From Paracoccus sulfuroxidans (GTDB taxonomy: Bacteria > Pseudomonadota > Alphaproteobacteria > Rhodobacterales > Rhodobacteraceae): DNA of 64,000 bases. Shown one piece after another: positions 1 through 7,751 of this stretch (position 1 is the first letter of the stretch; every line of letters starts with the position of its first letter). The stretch covers positions 1 to 64,000 of the forward strand of contig NZ_VLKU01000007.1 of the NCBI RefSeq assembly GCF_007830335.1, read 5' to 3'. Below the pieces are notes generated by a model that was not told the DNA's origin, did not search any database, and saw only the letters and a program-made list of their open reading frames with translations. A program made the translations under genes and the position numbers.

Positions 1-13
1 ACGAACGCGTATC

Positions 14-286
14 TCACTTTGCATCCCTGGCGAAATACGCGGTGGCCTTTTTTAGGATGTCGCGCTCCTCGGAGACCCGCGCCAGCTCCCGCTTCAGCCG
101 CCGGATCTCGGCATCCTTCTCCGTGTCACCCGACACCGCCTTCGCGAACTTGCGCCTCCAGGCATAGAGCGAATGCGTGCTCACCCCGAGCCGCTCCGAA
201 ACCTCCTTGGCCGGGTAGCCCCGCTCCGTGATCTGCGCGACCGCATCGCGCTTGAACTCGTCAGTAAAATTGCCTGTGCCCATCAT
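14..286 (-). CDS. IS3-family transposase OrfA (HTH protein)
   Basis: This 90-residue protein has the usual OrfA layout: an N-terminal helix-turn-helix (about residues 7-45, including VSERLGVSTHSLYAWRRKF) followed by a charged coiled-coil, leucine-zipper-like stretch (about 55-85). OrfA binds the IS ends and is normally joined to the downstream DDE integrase by a -1 frameshift. A matching slippery heptamer sits near the 3' end of the gene. A good ribosome site (AAGGAGG) precedes the ATG. Family assignment is firm; the subgroup is not determined. Confidence 0.9.
   Translation of the reverse strand: MMGTGNFTDEFKRDAVAQITERGYPAKEVSERLGVSTHSLYAWRRKFAKAVSGDTEKDAEIRRLKRELARVSEERDILKKATAYFARDAK
47..53 (-). 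promoter_or_regulatory. programmed -1 frameshift heptamer A_AAA_AAG
   Basis: On the minus strand the OrfA codons CTA AAA AAG contain the heptamer A AAA AAG, the classic IS3-family slippery sequence that makes the OrfAB fusion transposase. It lies about 11 codons before the OrfA stop, as expected. The OrfB frame itself is cut off by the window edge, so the product cannot be seen. Confidence 0.7.
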
Positions 287-369
287 GGCCTCCTTGCCTC
301 AAAATTAGCGAAGAAGGCGTCCACGAAACATGGGGCTATTCAAACCACCCGAAGCTCGGATCGACCGTC

Positions 370-651
370 ATGACCTCATCACGCCTGATCGCCATCGATC
401 GCGCCGCAAAATGGGCAAGAACCGTGAGCCGCTGGTATCGACTCGGACGCCCGTTTCAAGTGGTCGAGCGCGATCTGATCGAAGCATCCAACCGATCCGG
501 TCTCATCATTCATTCCGCCGCGTTCGATTTCGGTCCCTTCATCCCGATCAATGATCCTAAGAAACTCGACCGGCTCCTCGCAGATTATATCCGGCTCATC
601 GGCAAGATTGGCCTAGACCAGCGCTCTCAAACAGGACGGATCGACATCTGA
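370..651 (+). CDS. hypothetical protein (93 aa) beside the IS end
   Basis: I do not recognise this small ORF. It has a basic, possibly amphipathic N-terminal half (many Arg/Lys, WARTVSRWYRLGRP) and a C-terminal part with an alternating charged/hydrophobic pattern (PKKLDRLLADYIRLIGKI). There is no signal peptide or clear domain. The frame is open upstream of the ATG to the IS boundary at 342, so the element may have cut off the true N-terminus. No strong ribosome site precedes the ATG. It may be a remnant. Confidence 0.4.
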   Translation: MTSSRLIAIDRAAKWARTVSRWYRLGRPFQVVERDLIEASNRSGLIIHSAAFDFGPFIPINDPKKLDRLLADYIRLIGKIGLDQRSQTGRIDI

Positions 652-801
652 ACAGTTGAGATTGCGTCTGAGCGCTCGACAATATCGACAGCAGTCAGCT
701 CATGGCGCAATCTACATCCATCCATTTCGAACCGCATTTGGCGCACATATTTTCTTGCGCCAGTTGGGCATGTTCGCCGAAAGAGCTCTGGAGGGTACCG
801 C

Positions 802-1179
802 ATGGCAAAGTCGTCATTGACGGAGCGGCTCGCCCGGAAGGGACGCGTTCAGACTATCCCTCGCGTATCCTCCGGCAATCCTGAGGTGGTTGTATTGAAG
901 GCGTCCAGTAGTTCCCCGGATGTCGTCGCCGCAACCCTCGCGCTAGTAAGGCGCGGCACTTCGATGCTCAAAGCGAAGCGCGCGGTCGAAATGGCACTGG
1001 CACTTGGCAGCGCAGTGATTGATTTGCCGATGGTCGAAGACAAGAACATCCTTTCAGACGAACTTGGAGCAGCAGGGATCGCCGACGGCTATGAAGCACT
1101 GACCTTTGAGGCCGCGCATCCAGGTCTGGCCACGCGACGATGTCGAGCGCTTCTCGGACCTGCTCGGCCGCTTTGTTGA
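802..1179 (+). CDS. small protein upstream of a nucleotidyltransferase, probably frameshifted at its 3' end
   Basis: A good ribosome site (GGAGGG) precedes the ATG. Residues about 27-95 show a pattern EVVVLKA, then a helix, RRGTSMLKAKRAVE, VIDLPMVED and ILSDELGAAGI. This spacing resembles the ribosomal L7/L12 C-terminal fold (VVLK, EAK, V, EEA, L..AG), which is only an inference. After about residue 100 the reading becomes poor. Another frame there reads RIQVWPRDDVERFSDLLGRF and ends at 1216, just 15 bases before the next gene. The likely ancestral product therefore ran 802-1216 with a one-base indel near 1100-1125. The tight spacing to the nucleotidyltransferase suggests a two-gene unit. Confidence 0.5.
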   Translation: MAKSSLTERLARKGRVQTIPRVSSGNPEVVVLKASSSSPDVVAATLALVRRGTSMLKAKRAVEMALALGSAVIDLPMVEDKNILSDELGAAGIADGYEALTFEAAHPGLATRRCRALLGPARPLC

Positions 1180-1231
1180 GGGGTTGGAGGCAAGCACCCG
1201 CGCTGGCAGCGAGTGAACAGGGGCGGGTACG

Positions 1232-2005
1232 ATGGGCGTTGACCGGCAAGGTCGGATTGGCGTGGTCGAACGCCGAGCCTTTCAGAGCAAATACCTCCCG
1301 GTGCTTGAGGATGTTCGGCTCAGTCTCAGACCCCAAACGCTTCCGTTGATCCACAGCGTCTATGTCTATGGCAGCGTTGCCGGCGGTCGTGCTGTCGTCG
1401 GGCGTTCCGATCTGGACCTCACGCTCGTTCTCAGCGGTCCGCCATCAGATCTGGACCGGAGCGCCATCGAAGGCATCAGGACGAAACTCGAGGCCGCGCA
1501 TCCGATTGTCACCAAGGTCGATTTCGATATCGGCCTGTTGCAGGACGTGCTGTCCGACAAGGTCGGGCTGGCCTGGCGGTACTGGCTCAAACATCATTGC
1601 CGTTGCATTGCAGGCCAGGATCTGGCCGAGGACATCCCGCTGTTTCGCCCGTCCCGCGCGCTTGCTATGGCAGTGAATGGTGATTTTGCTGAGGTTCTCC
1701 AGCGCTACCATGACGCTCTCACGCGCCCGCAGACCGAAGCCGCCTCCCGCCGCCTCGTCAGGGAGGCGTCGCGCAAGCTGATCCGCTCCACCAATCTGCT
1801 GCGGACGGAAACAGACACAGATTGGCCGGAAACGCTTGAGGACTATCTCACTAGGTTCCAGCGCCTCTATCCCACGCAGGGAGGTGAGTTGCGGTATTTC
1901 TACGATCAGGCGCTTACGCCGGATGCATCCGCTGATAGCTTTGCCCTGCGATTGCAGCTGTTTTCCGGTTGGCTGGCCCGCGCCGCGCTGAAATGCGCCG
2001 GGTAG
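1232..2005 (+). CDS. nucleotidyltransferase domain protein (257 aa)
   Basis: The protein has the Pol-beta-type nucleotidyltransferase signature GSVAGGRAVVGRSDLDL at residues 47-63, giving the Gly-Ser pair and two metal-binding acids (D60, D62). A possible third acid is D97 or D99 (KVDFDIG). The C-terminal half (about 130-257) looks all-helical, like the helical domain of aminoglycoside adenylyltransferases or HEPN-like partners. Enzymes of this fold transfer NMP to antibiotics, proteins or RNA; the substrate here cannot be read. It sits 15 bases after the small gene at 802 and ends 17 bases before the convergent Hsp70 gene. Its role as toxin, antitoxin or resistance enzyme is open. Confidence 0.75.
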   Translation: MGVDRQGRIGVVERRAFQSKYLPVLEDVRLSLRPQTLPLIHSVYVYGSVAGGRAVVGRSDLDLTLVLSGPPSDLDRSAIEGIRTKLEAAHPIVTKVDFDIGLLQDVLSDKVGLAWRYWLKHHCRCIAGQDLAEDIPLFRPSRALAMAVNGDFAEVLQRYHDALTRPQTEAASRRLVREASRKLIRSTNLLRTETDTDWPETLEDYLTRFQRLYPTQGGELRYFYDQALTPDASADSFALRLQLFSGWLARAALKCAG

Positions 2006-2022
2006 TTCGTCCCGCCAGCCGA

Positions 2023-3279
2023 CTAGGCCCCCGTATCCCGCGCCGCGATCGCCAGCCCGTCCGCCACCGCCGTGAACACCTCGCTGAACGAGTGGACCGC
2101 GTGGGGAAACTGTTCCTTCATGGTCTGCGAGACCATCGACATCAGGCTGGAGCCTCCGACATAGACCACATTCTCGACGCGCGCGGCCTCCAGATTGGCA
2201 AGCTTCAGCGTCTCGCGCGCGCCCTCTGCCAGCGCGTCGGCGTGGCGGGCAAGACTGTCGGCGAGCGCCTCCGCTGACAGGGGAACGGCCAGCCCCCGCT
2301 CGATCTCGGCCAGCGAGATGGACGCCATCTCCTCGCCGCCATTGGCCGCGATCTTGCCGCGTTCGACGGCGAAGCTCAGATCGTGGCCAAGCTCATCCTC
2401 CAGCACTTTCGCGAGGCGCGCCAGCTTTTCCGGCTCATGGGCCAGCCGCGCCATCTCGGCCGCGAGCCTGCGGTTCTGCGGCGTATAGAGGAACGAAATC
2501 TTCTCCCATGTCGCCAGATCGTTGAAGATGGCATTCGGCGCGGGCGAACTGCCCGGCCCCATGGCTTTGCGCAACTCGGTTCCCTTGCCCAGATGCGGCA
2601 TCACCCGGTCGATGCTGATCGAGCGGTCGAAATCCGTTCCGCCGATGCGGACACCGTGATTGGCAAGGATGGTGATCCCGTCGCGCCCCGACTGGAACAA
2701 CGAAAAGTCGGACGTCCCGCCGCCCACATCGACAATGAGGCCGATTGAGCCCGGCTGCTCCAGCGCACCGCTGGCGATGGCGGCGGCCTGCGGTTCGGGC
2801 ATGAACTCGACCTCGCGAAAGCCCGCCGCAAGGTAACAGGCGCGCAGATCCGCTTCGGCTGCGTCTTCGCGGGGATCGCCCGTGCCGTGAAACACCACCG
2901 GCCGCCCCGAGAGGACGCGGTCAAAGCTCACCCCCGCCTCGGCCTCGGCCCGCGCCTTCACCTCGGCCAGAAAGCGCGAGATGATGTCGACGAAGGTCAC
3001 CCGCTCATTCAGGATCTGCCGGTGCTCATGCATGAGGCCGGTGCCCAGAACGCGCTTGAGCGCGCGCATGAAACGCCCCTCGACGCCGTCAAGCAGGGCC
3101 TGATTGGCAGGCTCGCCGATCAGCATCCGGCGCGCGTCATAGTCAAAGAAGAAGGTCGTCGGGATCGTGGTCTGCCCGGGCGCAAACGGGATAAGGCGCG
3201 GCCGGTCATCGCAAAGGTAGCCCGCCGCCGTGTTCGACGTGCCAAAGTCGACCCCAAGCCGAAGTGATCTTCGTGCCAT
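2023..3279 (-). CDS. Hsp70-family protein, ATPase domain only (YegD-like)
   Basis: The 418-residue protein carries the Hsp70/actin ATPase motifs: phosphate-1 loop GVDFGTSN near the N-terminus, phosphate-2 VDVGGGTSDF in the middle and the adenosine motif VVYVGGSSL near the C-terminus. It ends soon after the last motif, so the peptide-binding domain and lid of DnaK (about 640 residues) are missing. This matches the YegD-type Hsp70 homologues, whose role is poorly known. The start is ATG 3279, preceded by AAGGAAC; an ORF extension of 8 codons upstream lacks a ribosome site. A sigma70-like promoter lies at 3340-3312. Confidence 0.88.
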   Translation of the reverse strand: MARRSLRLGVDFGTSNTAAGYLCDDRPRLIPFAPGQTTIPTTFFFDYDARRMLIGEPANQALLDGVEGRFMRALKRVLGTGLMHEHRQILNERVTFVDIISRFLAEVKARAEAEAGVSFDRVLSGRPVVFHGTGDPREDAAEADLRACYLAAGFREVEFMPEPQAAAIASGALEQPGSIGLIVDVGGGTSDFSLFQSGRDGITILANHGVRIGGTDFDRSISIDRVMPHLGKGTELRKAMGPGSSPAPNAIFNDLATWEKISFLYTPQNRRLAAEMARLAHEPEKLARLAKVLEDELGHDLSFAVERGKIAANGGEEMASISLAEIERGLAVPLSAEALADSLARHADALAEGARETLKLANLEAARVENVVYVGGSSLMSMVSQTMKEQFPHAVHSFSEVFTAVADGLAIAARDTGA

Positions 3280-3311
3280 GCTGATGTTCCTTCTGCGCCG
3301 CAAGGGCAGCG

Positions 3312-3340
3312 TCAGTAGAGGGCGGGGGGAAGGCTGTCAA
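3312..3340 (-). promoter_or_regulatory. sigma70-type promoter of the Hsp70-like gene
   Basis: On the minus strand TTGACA (3340-3335) is followed after exactly 17 bases by TACTGA (3317-3312). The start codon at 3279 lies about 33 bases downstream of the -10 box. No heat-shock (sigma32-like) element was noticed. Confidence 0.55.
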
Positions 3341-3370
3341 GCGGGCGGCCTTCCTTGCGATGGCCAGCGA

Positions 3371-4315
3371 TCACGCCGGTTCCCGCGCGCCCGGCACCTC
3401 TTCCACTTCCGGCTCGGGCATTGCGCCCACAGGCGGCATGGCGATGCGGATGCCACGCTCTCGCAGCGTGCGGTCGATGGCGCAGAAGACCTCGTTGCGG
3501 CAATCCGCCTCGCGGTCATGGCGGGGGACCCAGTACTTCACCCGATAGGTGATCCCCTGCGGGCTGTAGCGCAGCACGTGGATCTCGGACTTGCGATCCG
3601 CGATCAGCGAGCGGACGCCGCGCAGCGCCAGCTTCATCAGGTTGCGCGCATCAGTGACCGGGATCTCGGCCGGAAGGGTCATCTCGATCGAGTCGCGATA
3701 TTCCGCACGCGGGGCGCTGAAATTGGTGATCTTCTGGCGAGAGATCTGGCTGTTGGGCAGGATCACATAGGTGCTGTCCTGCGTCACCAGCCGCGAGGTG
3801 CGCCAGCCGATCTCGACCACACGGCCACGGCCCAGGGTCTCGATCTGGATCCAGTCTGCGATGCGAAACGGCGCCTCGATGCTGAGCGCGAGGCCCGAGA
3901 AGACGTCGGCCACCACGTTGCGGATGGCAAAGCCCAGCACCGCCAGCACCAGCCCCGATCCGGTCAGAAGGCCCGACAGGTCATCGCGCAGAAACAGCGA
4001 CAGGCTGACGATGGCGACCAGCGTGTAAACGACCGCGCTGATCACATCCAGCACCACCTTCGGCACCGGGCGGTGGCCCTTGTTGCGAAGCTGCAGCCGC
4101 TGCCGCAGGATCAGCATGGTCAGCCTTGCGCCCGCAAACAGCGCAAGCGAGCTTGCCACCTGCCGGATCAGGTCGACGGTCAGGACAGCCTGCAGCCGCT
4201 CTCCCATCAGCGCGTGCAGGGGCACGGCCAGTGCGGCGATCAGAAGGAAGGCCGTCAACGCCAGACTGGCCGGGATCAGCACGCGCCATCTGGTGCGGAA
4301 TGCAGTGTTGGTCAT
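3371..4315 (-). CDS. mechanosensitive ion channel (MscS family)
   Basis: A 314-residue inner-membrane protein. There are three or four hydrophobic helices in residues 10-150, then a glycine/alanine-rich pore helix (GSGLVLAVLGFAIRNVVADVFSGL) and the MscS beta domain (RIADWIQIETLGRGRVVEIGWRTSRL, YVILPNSQIS). Such channels open on membrane tension and release osmolytes on hypo-osmotic shock. The start is ATG 4315 with GGAGG upstream; an upstream in-frame extension is rejected because it lacks a ribosome site and reads as poor protein. The C-terminus ends with an acidic, proline-rich tail. It is followed by the Hsp70 gene on the same strand. Confidence 0.92.
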   Translation of the reverse strand: MTNTAFRTRWRVLIPASLALTAFLLIAALAVPLHALMGERLQAVLTVDLIRQVASSLALFAGARLTMLILRQRLQLRNKGHRPVPKVVLDVISAVVYTLVAIVSLSLFLRDDLSGLLTGSGLVLAVLGFAIRNVVADVFSGLALSIEAPFRIADWIQIETLGRGRVVEIGWRTSRLVTQDSTYVILPNSQISRQKITNFSAPRAEYRDSIEMTLPAEIPVTDARNLMKLALRGVRSLIADRKSEIHVLRYSPQGITYRVKYWVPRHDREADCRNEVFCAIDRTLRERGIRIAMPPVGAMPEPEVEEVPGAREPA

Positions 4316-4388
4316 GAATGCGCCTCCGACAGAGCGGCATATCATCCCTGCCGCTCTGGTATCAATGATGCGGAGGCGGGCGGCGACC

Positions 4389-5156
4389 TCAGCCGTGGCT
4401 TTCCTTGGTGACGGCAGCGATCTCGGGGCGCGGCTCGGCAACCTCGACCGGGCGGCCCGAGCGGCGGATCAGCCAGGCCGCGCCCAGCAGATCGGGAATG
4501 CCGACCAGCGCCCGGGCGAGGTTCGAGTATTTGGACCGACCTCCATGGCGCGCGCGATGGGTGACGGGCACGGTCTCGACCTGCCAGCCTTCGCGCAGCA
4601 TCATCGCTGGCATGAACCGGTGGATGTGGTCGAAGAACGGCAGCTCCAGATAGGCGTCGCGGCGAAACGCCTTCAGCCCGCAGCCCGAGTCGCGCACGCC
4701 GTCGCGCAGCAACCAGCCGCGCAATCCGTTCGCGAAACGCGAGGCCCATTTCTTGGCCCGCGTGTCCTGCCGCCCGACGCGCTGCCCCTGCACCAGCCCC
4801 AGACGGCCGCTGACATCGGCCTCAAGCGGGGCCAGCAGAAGCGGGATCTGGTCGGGCGGGTTCTGGCCATCCCCGTCCAGCGTGGCGATCAGCGGCGCAC
4901 GGGCCAGCCGGACCCCGGTGCGCACTGCCGTCGATTGCCCGCGCGATTGCAGCTGGCGGTGATGGCGCAGGCGGGGATTGCGCAGGCTCAGCGTGTGCAG
5001 CAGCCGGTCGGTCCCGTCCTGCGAGCCATCGTCGATCACGATGATCTCGTAATCCTTGCCGGTCAGGGCGGCGGCCACCTCATCGACAAGGGGGGCGATT
5101 GCGACAACCTCGTCGCGCGCGGGGATGACGACGGTGATGCTGGGTCGAGCGGTCAT
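4389..5156 (-). CDS. family 2 glycosyltransferase (dolichyl/undecaprenyl-phosphate sugar synthase type)
   Basis: The 255-residue protein is a single GT-A domain without the C-terminal membrane helices of ArnC. Visible motifs are VVIPARDE (N-terminus), DDGSQDGT and the DxD-containing LDGDGQNPPDQ, then the acceptor region DSGCGLKAF and the HGGRSKYS motif near the end. This pattern matches polyprenyl-phosphate mannosyl/glucosyl transferases, which load a sugar onto a lipid carrier in the cytoplasm. Its start overlaps the stop of the upstream ArnT-like gene by 4 bases (ATGA), so the two are translationally coupled. It probably supplies the lipid-linked sugar used by ArnT; the sugar is unknown. 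Confidence 0.88.
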   Translation of the reverse strand: MTARPSITVVIPARDEVVAIAPLVDEVAAALTGKDYEIIVIDDGSQDGTDRLLHTLSLRNPRLRHHRQLQSRGQSTAVRTGVRLARAPLIATLDGDGQNPPDQIPLLLAPLEADVSGRLGLVQGQRVGRQDTRAKKWASRFANGLRGWLLRDGVRDSGCGLKAFRRDAYLELPFFDHIHRFMPAMMLREGWQVETVPVTHRARHGGRSKYSNLARALVGIPDLLGAAWLIRRSGRPVEVAEPRPEIAAVTKESHG

Positions 5157-6724
5157 TGCGAGGTTCCTTCCGAAGTTGGGTCGTTGAGGTCGGCCGCCGA
5201 CCAGATCCCGTAATCGCTGTTGCGAAACAGCACCGTGTCGCGCGGCGGCAGGGGCAGGTTGGCCTCGTCGGTGGGACCGACGATCAGGCCTTTGGGGTGC
5301 GATTTCGCCCAGTCGCGCACGGCCTCTGCGTCGGCCAGTTCGTCAACGGGCGCGGTCAGGCGGGCGGCGAAATTGAACTGGGCGTGATAGGGCTCGCCCG
5401 TGAAGGCGAGGCCGTCTTGCGGGTTCCGGCCCATGATCCCGGCGACGGGATGGGCGTTGTAGATCTGCGCCGTGTCGGTGGTGCCGATCAGCAGGTTCAC
5501 GGCCAGCAACAGACCCAGAGACAGGATCGTCGCCGCCACCGCGCCGCTTTGGCGCAGGGCCAGCCAGCCCGTCGCCAGCAAAAGCAGGGCGAAGGCCACG
5601 AACATGCTTTTGGGCGTGACCAGCGTCGCTGCCCGGTGCAGCGGGACCAGACCCAGCACCACCGCGATGGCAAATGCGGCCAGCAGGGCCAGAAGGATCG
5701 CCGCAGGCCACAGCCGATCGCCCCGTTGCGGTGCGAGGCAGGCGGCCAGCAGCGCGAAGGCGGGAAGCTCGGGCACCAGATAATGCAGCTGTTTTCCGCT
5801 GGTCAGGCTGAAGAGAACAAAGGCCGAGGCCACCCAGATCAGGCACAGCCGCAGCCCGCGATCACCGCGCAGGCGCGGCAGATTGCGCCACAGCCCCACC
5901 GACCAGAACAGCGGGAATGCCAGCGCAGGCAGCAGCGCCAGATAGAACCACCATGGCCGCGCATGCGCGAAAGACCCTGCCAGCCGCCCCGCGCTTTGAT
6001 GCCACAGGATCGCCTCGCGATATTCGGGGCCGCCCAGAATGCTGGCCGGAAGCAGCCACAGCGCAACGAACAGCAGCGCCACAGCCACGCCAAAGATCAG
6101 CCGCTTCGGCAGCGCCGACCACGGCATCGGCGTGGACGACCAGATCGGCAGCAGGATCGCGACGGGCAGAAGGTGGAACAGGATCACCGGCCCCTTGGTG
6201 ATGACCCCCAGCGCGATGGCCGTGCCAAAGCCGACCCATGGCGCCAGCGAGGCCTCGGCCCGGCCCGCACGCTCCAGCGCGATCAGCCCCAGCAGGGTCG
6301 CGACGGCCAGCGGCACGTCAAACATCGTCAGGCTGGCCGACAGGGCAAAGACCACCAGCCCGACCAGCCCCAGCGCAGCCTTGCCGCCGATCTGCGGCTC
6401 CTCGGGCCACAGCCTGCGGGCCAGCACGGCAGTCAGCCAGATGGCCGCGCAGCCGAACAGCGGGCCCACCAGCCGGGCCGTGAACTCACTGACGCCGGTC
6501 AGTAGCCAGATCAGGTTGATCATCCAGAACAGCAGCGGCGGCTTGTCGCTGTAAAGCGCGAAATTCTTGGTCGGCACCAGCCAGTTGCCCGAGAGATGCA
6601 TCTCCCACGCGACATCCAGATAGCGGGTCTCATCAATCGGAAACAGCGGCCTCAGCCAGAGGCCAAGAACCGCGAGGGCCAGAAAGCCGGCCATCGCAAC
6701 CGCAACGGGATAACGCAGGCTCAT
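5153..6724 (-). CDS. ArnT-like family 39 glycosyltransferase
   Basis: A 523-residue polytopic membrane protein with about 12 hydrophobic segments. Its N-terminus has the ArnT/PMT hallmark PIDETRYLDVAWEM and the later YSDKPPLLFW loop. Family members take a sugar from an undecaprenyl-phosphate carrier at the periplasmic face and attach it to lipid A or other acceptors. It overlaps both neighbours by 4 bases (LAB_N upstream, GT2 downstream), forming one operon. None of the aminoarabinose synthesis genes (arnA, arnB, arnD) is nearby, so the transferred sugar need not be aminoarabinose. Confidence 0.9.
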   Translation of the reverse strand: MSLRYPVAVAMAGFLALAVLGLWLRPLFPIDETRYLDVAWEMHLSGNWLVPTKNFALYSDKPPLLFWMINLIWLLTGVSEFTARLVGPLFGCAAIWLTAVLARRLWPEEPQIGGKAALGLVGLVVFALSASLTMFDVPLAVATLLGLIALERAGRAEASLAPWVGFGTAIALGVITKGPVILFHLLPVAILLPIWSSTPMPWSALPKRLIFGVAVALLFVALWLLPASILGGPEYREAILWHQSAGRLAGSFAHARPWWFYLALLPALAFPLFWSVGLWRNLPRLRGDRGLRLCLIWVASAFVLFSLTSGKQLHYLVPELPAFALLAACLAPQRGDRLWPAAILLALLAAFAIAVVLGLVPLHRAATLVTPKSMFVAFALLLLATGWLALRQSGAVAATILSLGLLLAVNLLIGTTDTAQIYNAHPVAGIMGRNPQDGLAFTGEPYHAQFNFAARLTAPVDELADAEAVRDWAKSHPKGLIVGPTDEANLPLPPRDTVLFRNSDYGIWSAADLNDPTSEGTSQ

Positions 6725-7002
6725 GTGTGCTGGACCTGCTTTTCCTGCCGTCCGATCAGGGCCAGATTGCGCAGATAGATGATCAGCCCGGTCACCTGCC
6801 CGACCGCGAAAACCGGGTCATGGCGCTGGACGGCATAGATCAGAAGCGTGGCGCCTCCGGCCAGGCTCAGCCACCAGAAGGCGGTGGGAACGACGCTGCG
6901 CCGCGCCTTCTCGCTGGCGATCCATTGGACAAGAAAGCGCGAGGTGAACAGCAACTGCCCCGCAAAGCCGATGGCCAGCCATAAAGAATTAGGGATATGC
7001 AT
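6721..7002 (-). CDS. LAB_N (lipid A biosynthesis N-terminal) domain membrane protein
   Basis: A 93-residue protein with three hydrophobic helices, fitting the small LAB_N family. Recognisable are GQLLFTSRFLVQWIASEKAR and VGQVTGLIIYLRNLAL. The start is ATG 7002, six codons inside the longest frame, chosen for its AAGGA ribosome site. The stop overlaps the ArnT-like start by 4 bases. LAB_N proteins are often encoded with GT2 and GT39 enzymes; their role is not clear, perhaps as small membrane partners or flippase-like subunits. Confidence 0.85.
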   Translation of the reverse strand: MHIPNSLWLAIGFAGQLLFTSRFLVQWIASEKARRSVVPTAFWWLSLAGGATLLIYAVQRHDPVFAVGQVTGLIIYLRNLALIGRQEKQVQHT

Positions 7003-7091
7003 GTCTTGTCCTTGTGCCAAAGCTTCTGAGCCCGCCCGATGATTCAGACCTATCTGCCCCCAACCTTGCCGTTTGCTTACGAAGCCCCGCG

Positions 7092-7751
7092 ATGAGACTG
7101 CTGGCCATCGAGGATGAGCCTGATCTTGCCGAGGTGATCGCGGATTACCTCGGCAGCGCCGGGCATGCCGTCGATCTGGCGCTGAACGCGGATGAGGCAG
7201 AGGCGGCGCTGGCCGCCGCCCAATACGACCTTGTTTTGCTGGATCTTCAGCTGCCCGACGGCGACGGGCTGCGCCTTCTGAAGCAGCTGCGTCAGGCGGG
7301 CGACCGCACGCCTGTGATGATCGTGACGGCCCGCGACCGCATCACCGAACGCATTGCGGGCTTTGAAGCGGGGGCCGACGACTATCTGGTCAAACCCTAT
7401 GATCTGGATGAAATGCACGCCCGCATCCTGGCCATCCTGCGCCGCGCCTCGGGCGGGGCCGAGGTCGAGCGGACCTTCGGCCGCCTGACGATCTGGCCCG
7501 ACCGGCGGCAGGTGCAGCTGGAGGGCAAGCCCGTGCATCTGACCCTGCGCGAATGGGCGCTGCTGGAACGCCTCAGCCGCAGGCCCGACGTCACCGTCAG
7601 CCGCGAGCAGATGGAGGAGGCGCTTTACGGCTTCAATGATGAGATCGAAAGCAACGCCATCGAGGCGCATATCAGCCGCCTGCGCAGCAAGCTGGGCCGC
7701 GGCACCATCGTGACCGAGCGCGGCTTCGGCTATCGCATGGGCAGCGCGTGA
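7092..7751 (+). CDS. OmpR/PmrA-type response regulator
   Basis: The 219-residue protein has a receiver domain with acidic D8, phospho-acceptor D51 (LLDLQLPDGDG) and the KP motif (VKPYDL), then an OmpR-type winged-helix DNA-binding domain (about 125-219, including SNAIEAHISRLRSKLG and ERGFGYRMG). The start at 7092 is set by the receiver fold; frames extending upstream lack a ribosome site. It is divergent from the LAB_N/ArnT/GT2 operon and overlaps its kinase by 4 bases. By position it probably controls the envelope operon, as PmrA controls arn genes; no PmrA box was clear. Confidence 0.93.
   Translation: MRLLAIEDEPDLAEVIADYLGSAGHAVDLALNADEAEAALAAAQYDLVLLDLQLPDGDGLRLLKQLRQAGDRTPVMIVTARDRITERIAGFEAGADDYLVKPYDLDEMHARILAILRRASGGAEVERTFGRLTIWPDRRQVQLEGKPVHLTLREWALLERLSRRPDVTVSREQMEEALYGFNDEIESNAIEAHISRLRSKLGRGTIVTERGFGYRMGSA

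Larger units (their letters stand above)
1..342 (-). mobile_element. IS3-family insertion sequence, partial (left end only)
   Basis: The window opens inside an insertion sequence read on the minus strand. Its orfA lies at 286-14 and the larger orfB (DDE integrase) must lie beyond the left edge. Reading the minus strand from 342 gives TGAATAGCCCC, which starts with the TG dinucleotide that usually ends IS3-family elements and lies about 50 bases upstream of orfA. The boundary at 342 is inferred; the other end and the target duplication are not in the window. Confidence 0.75.
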
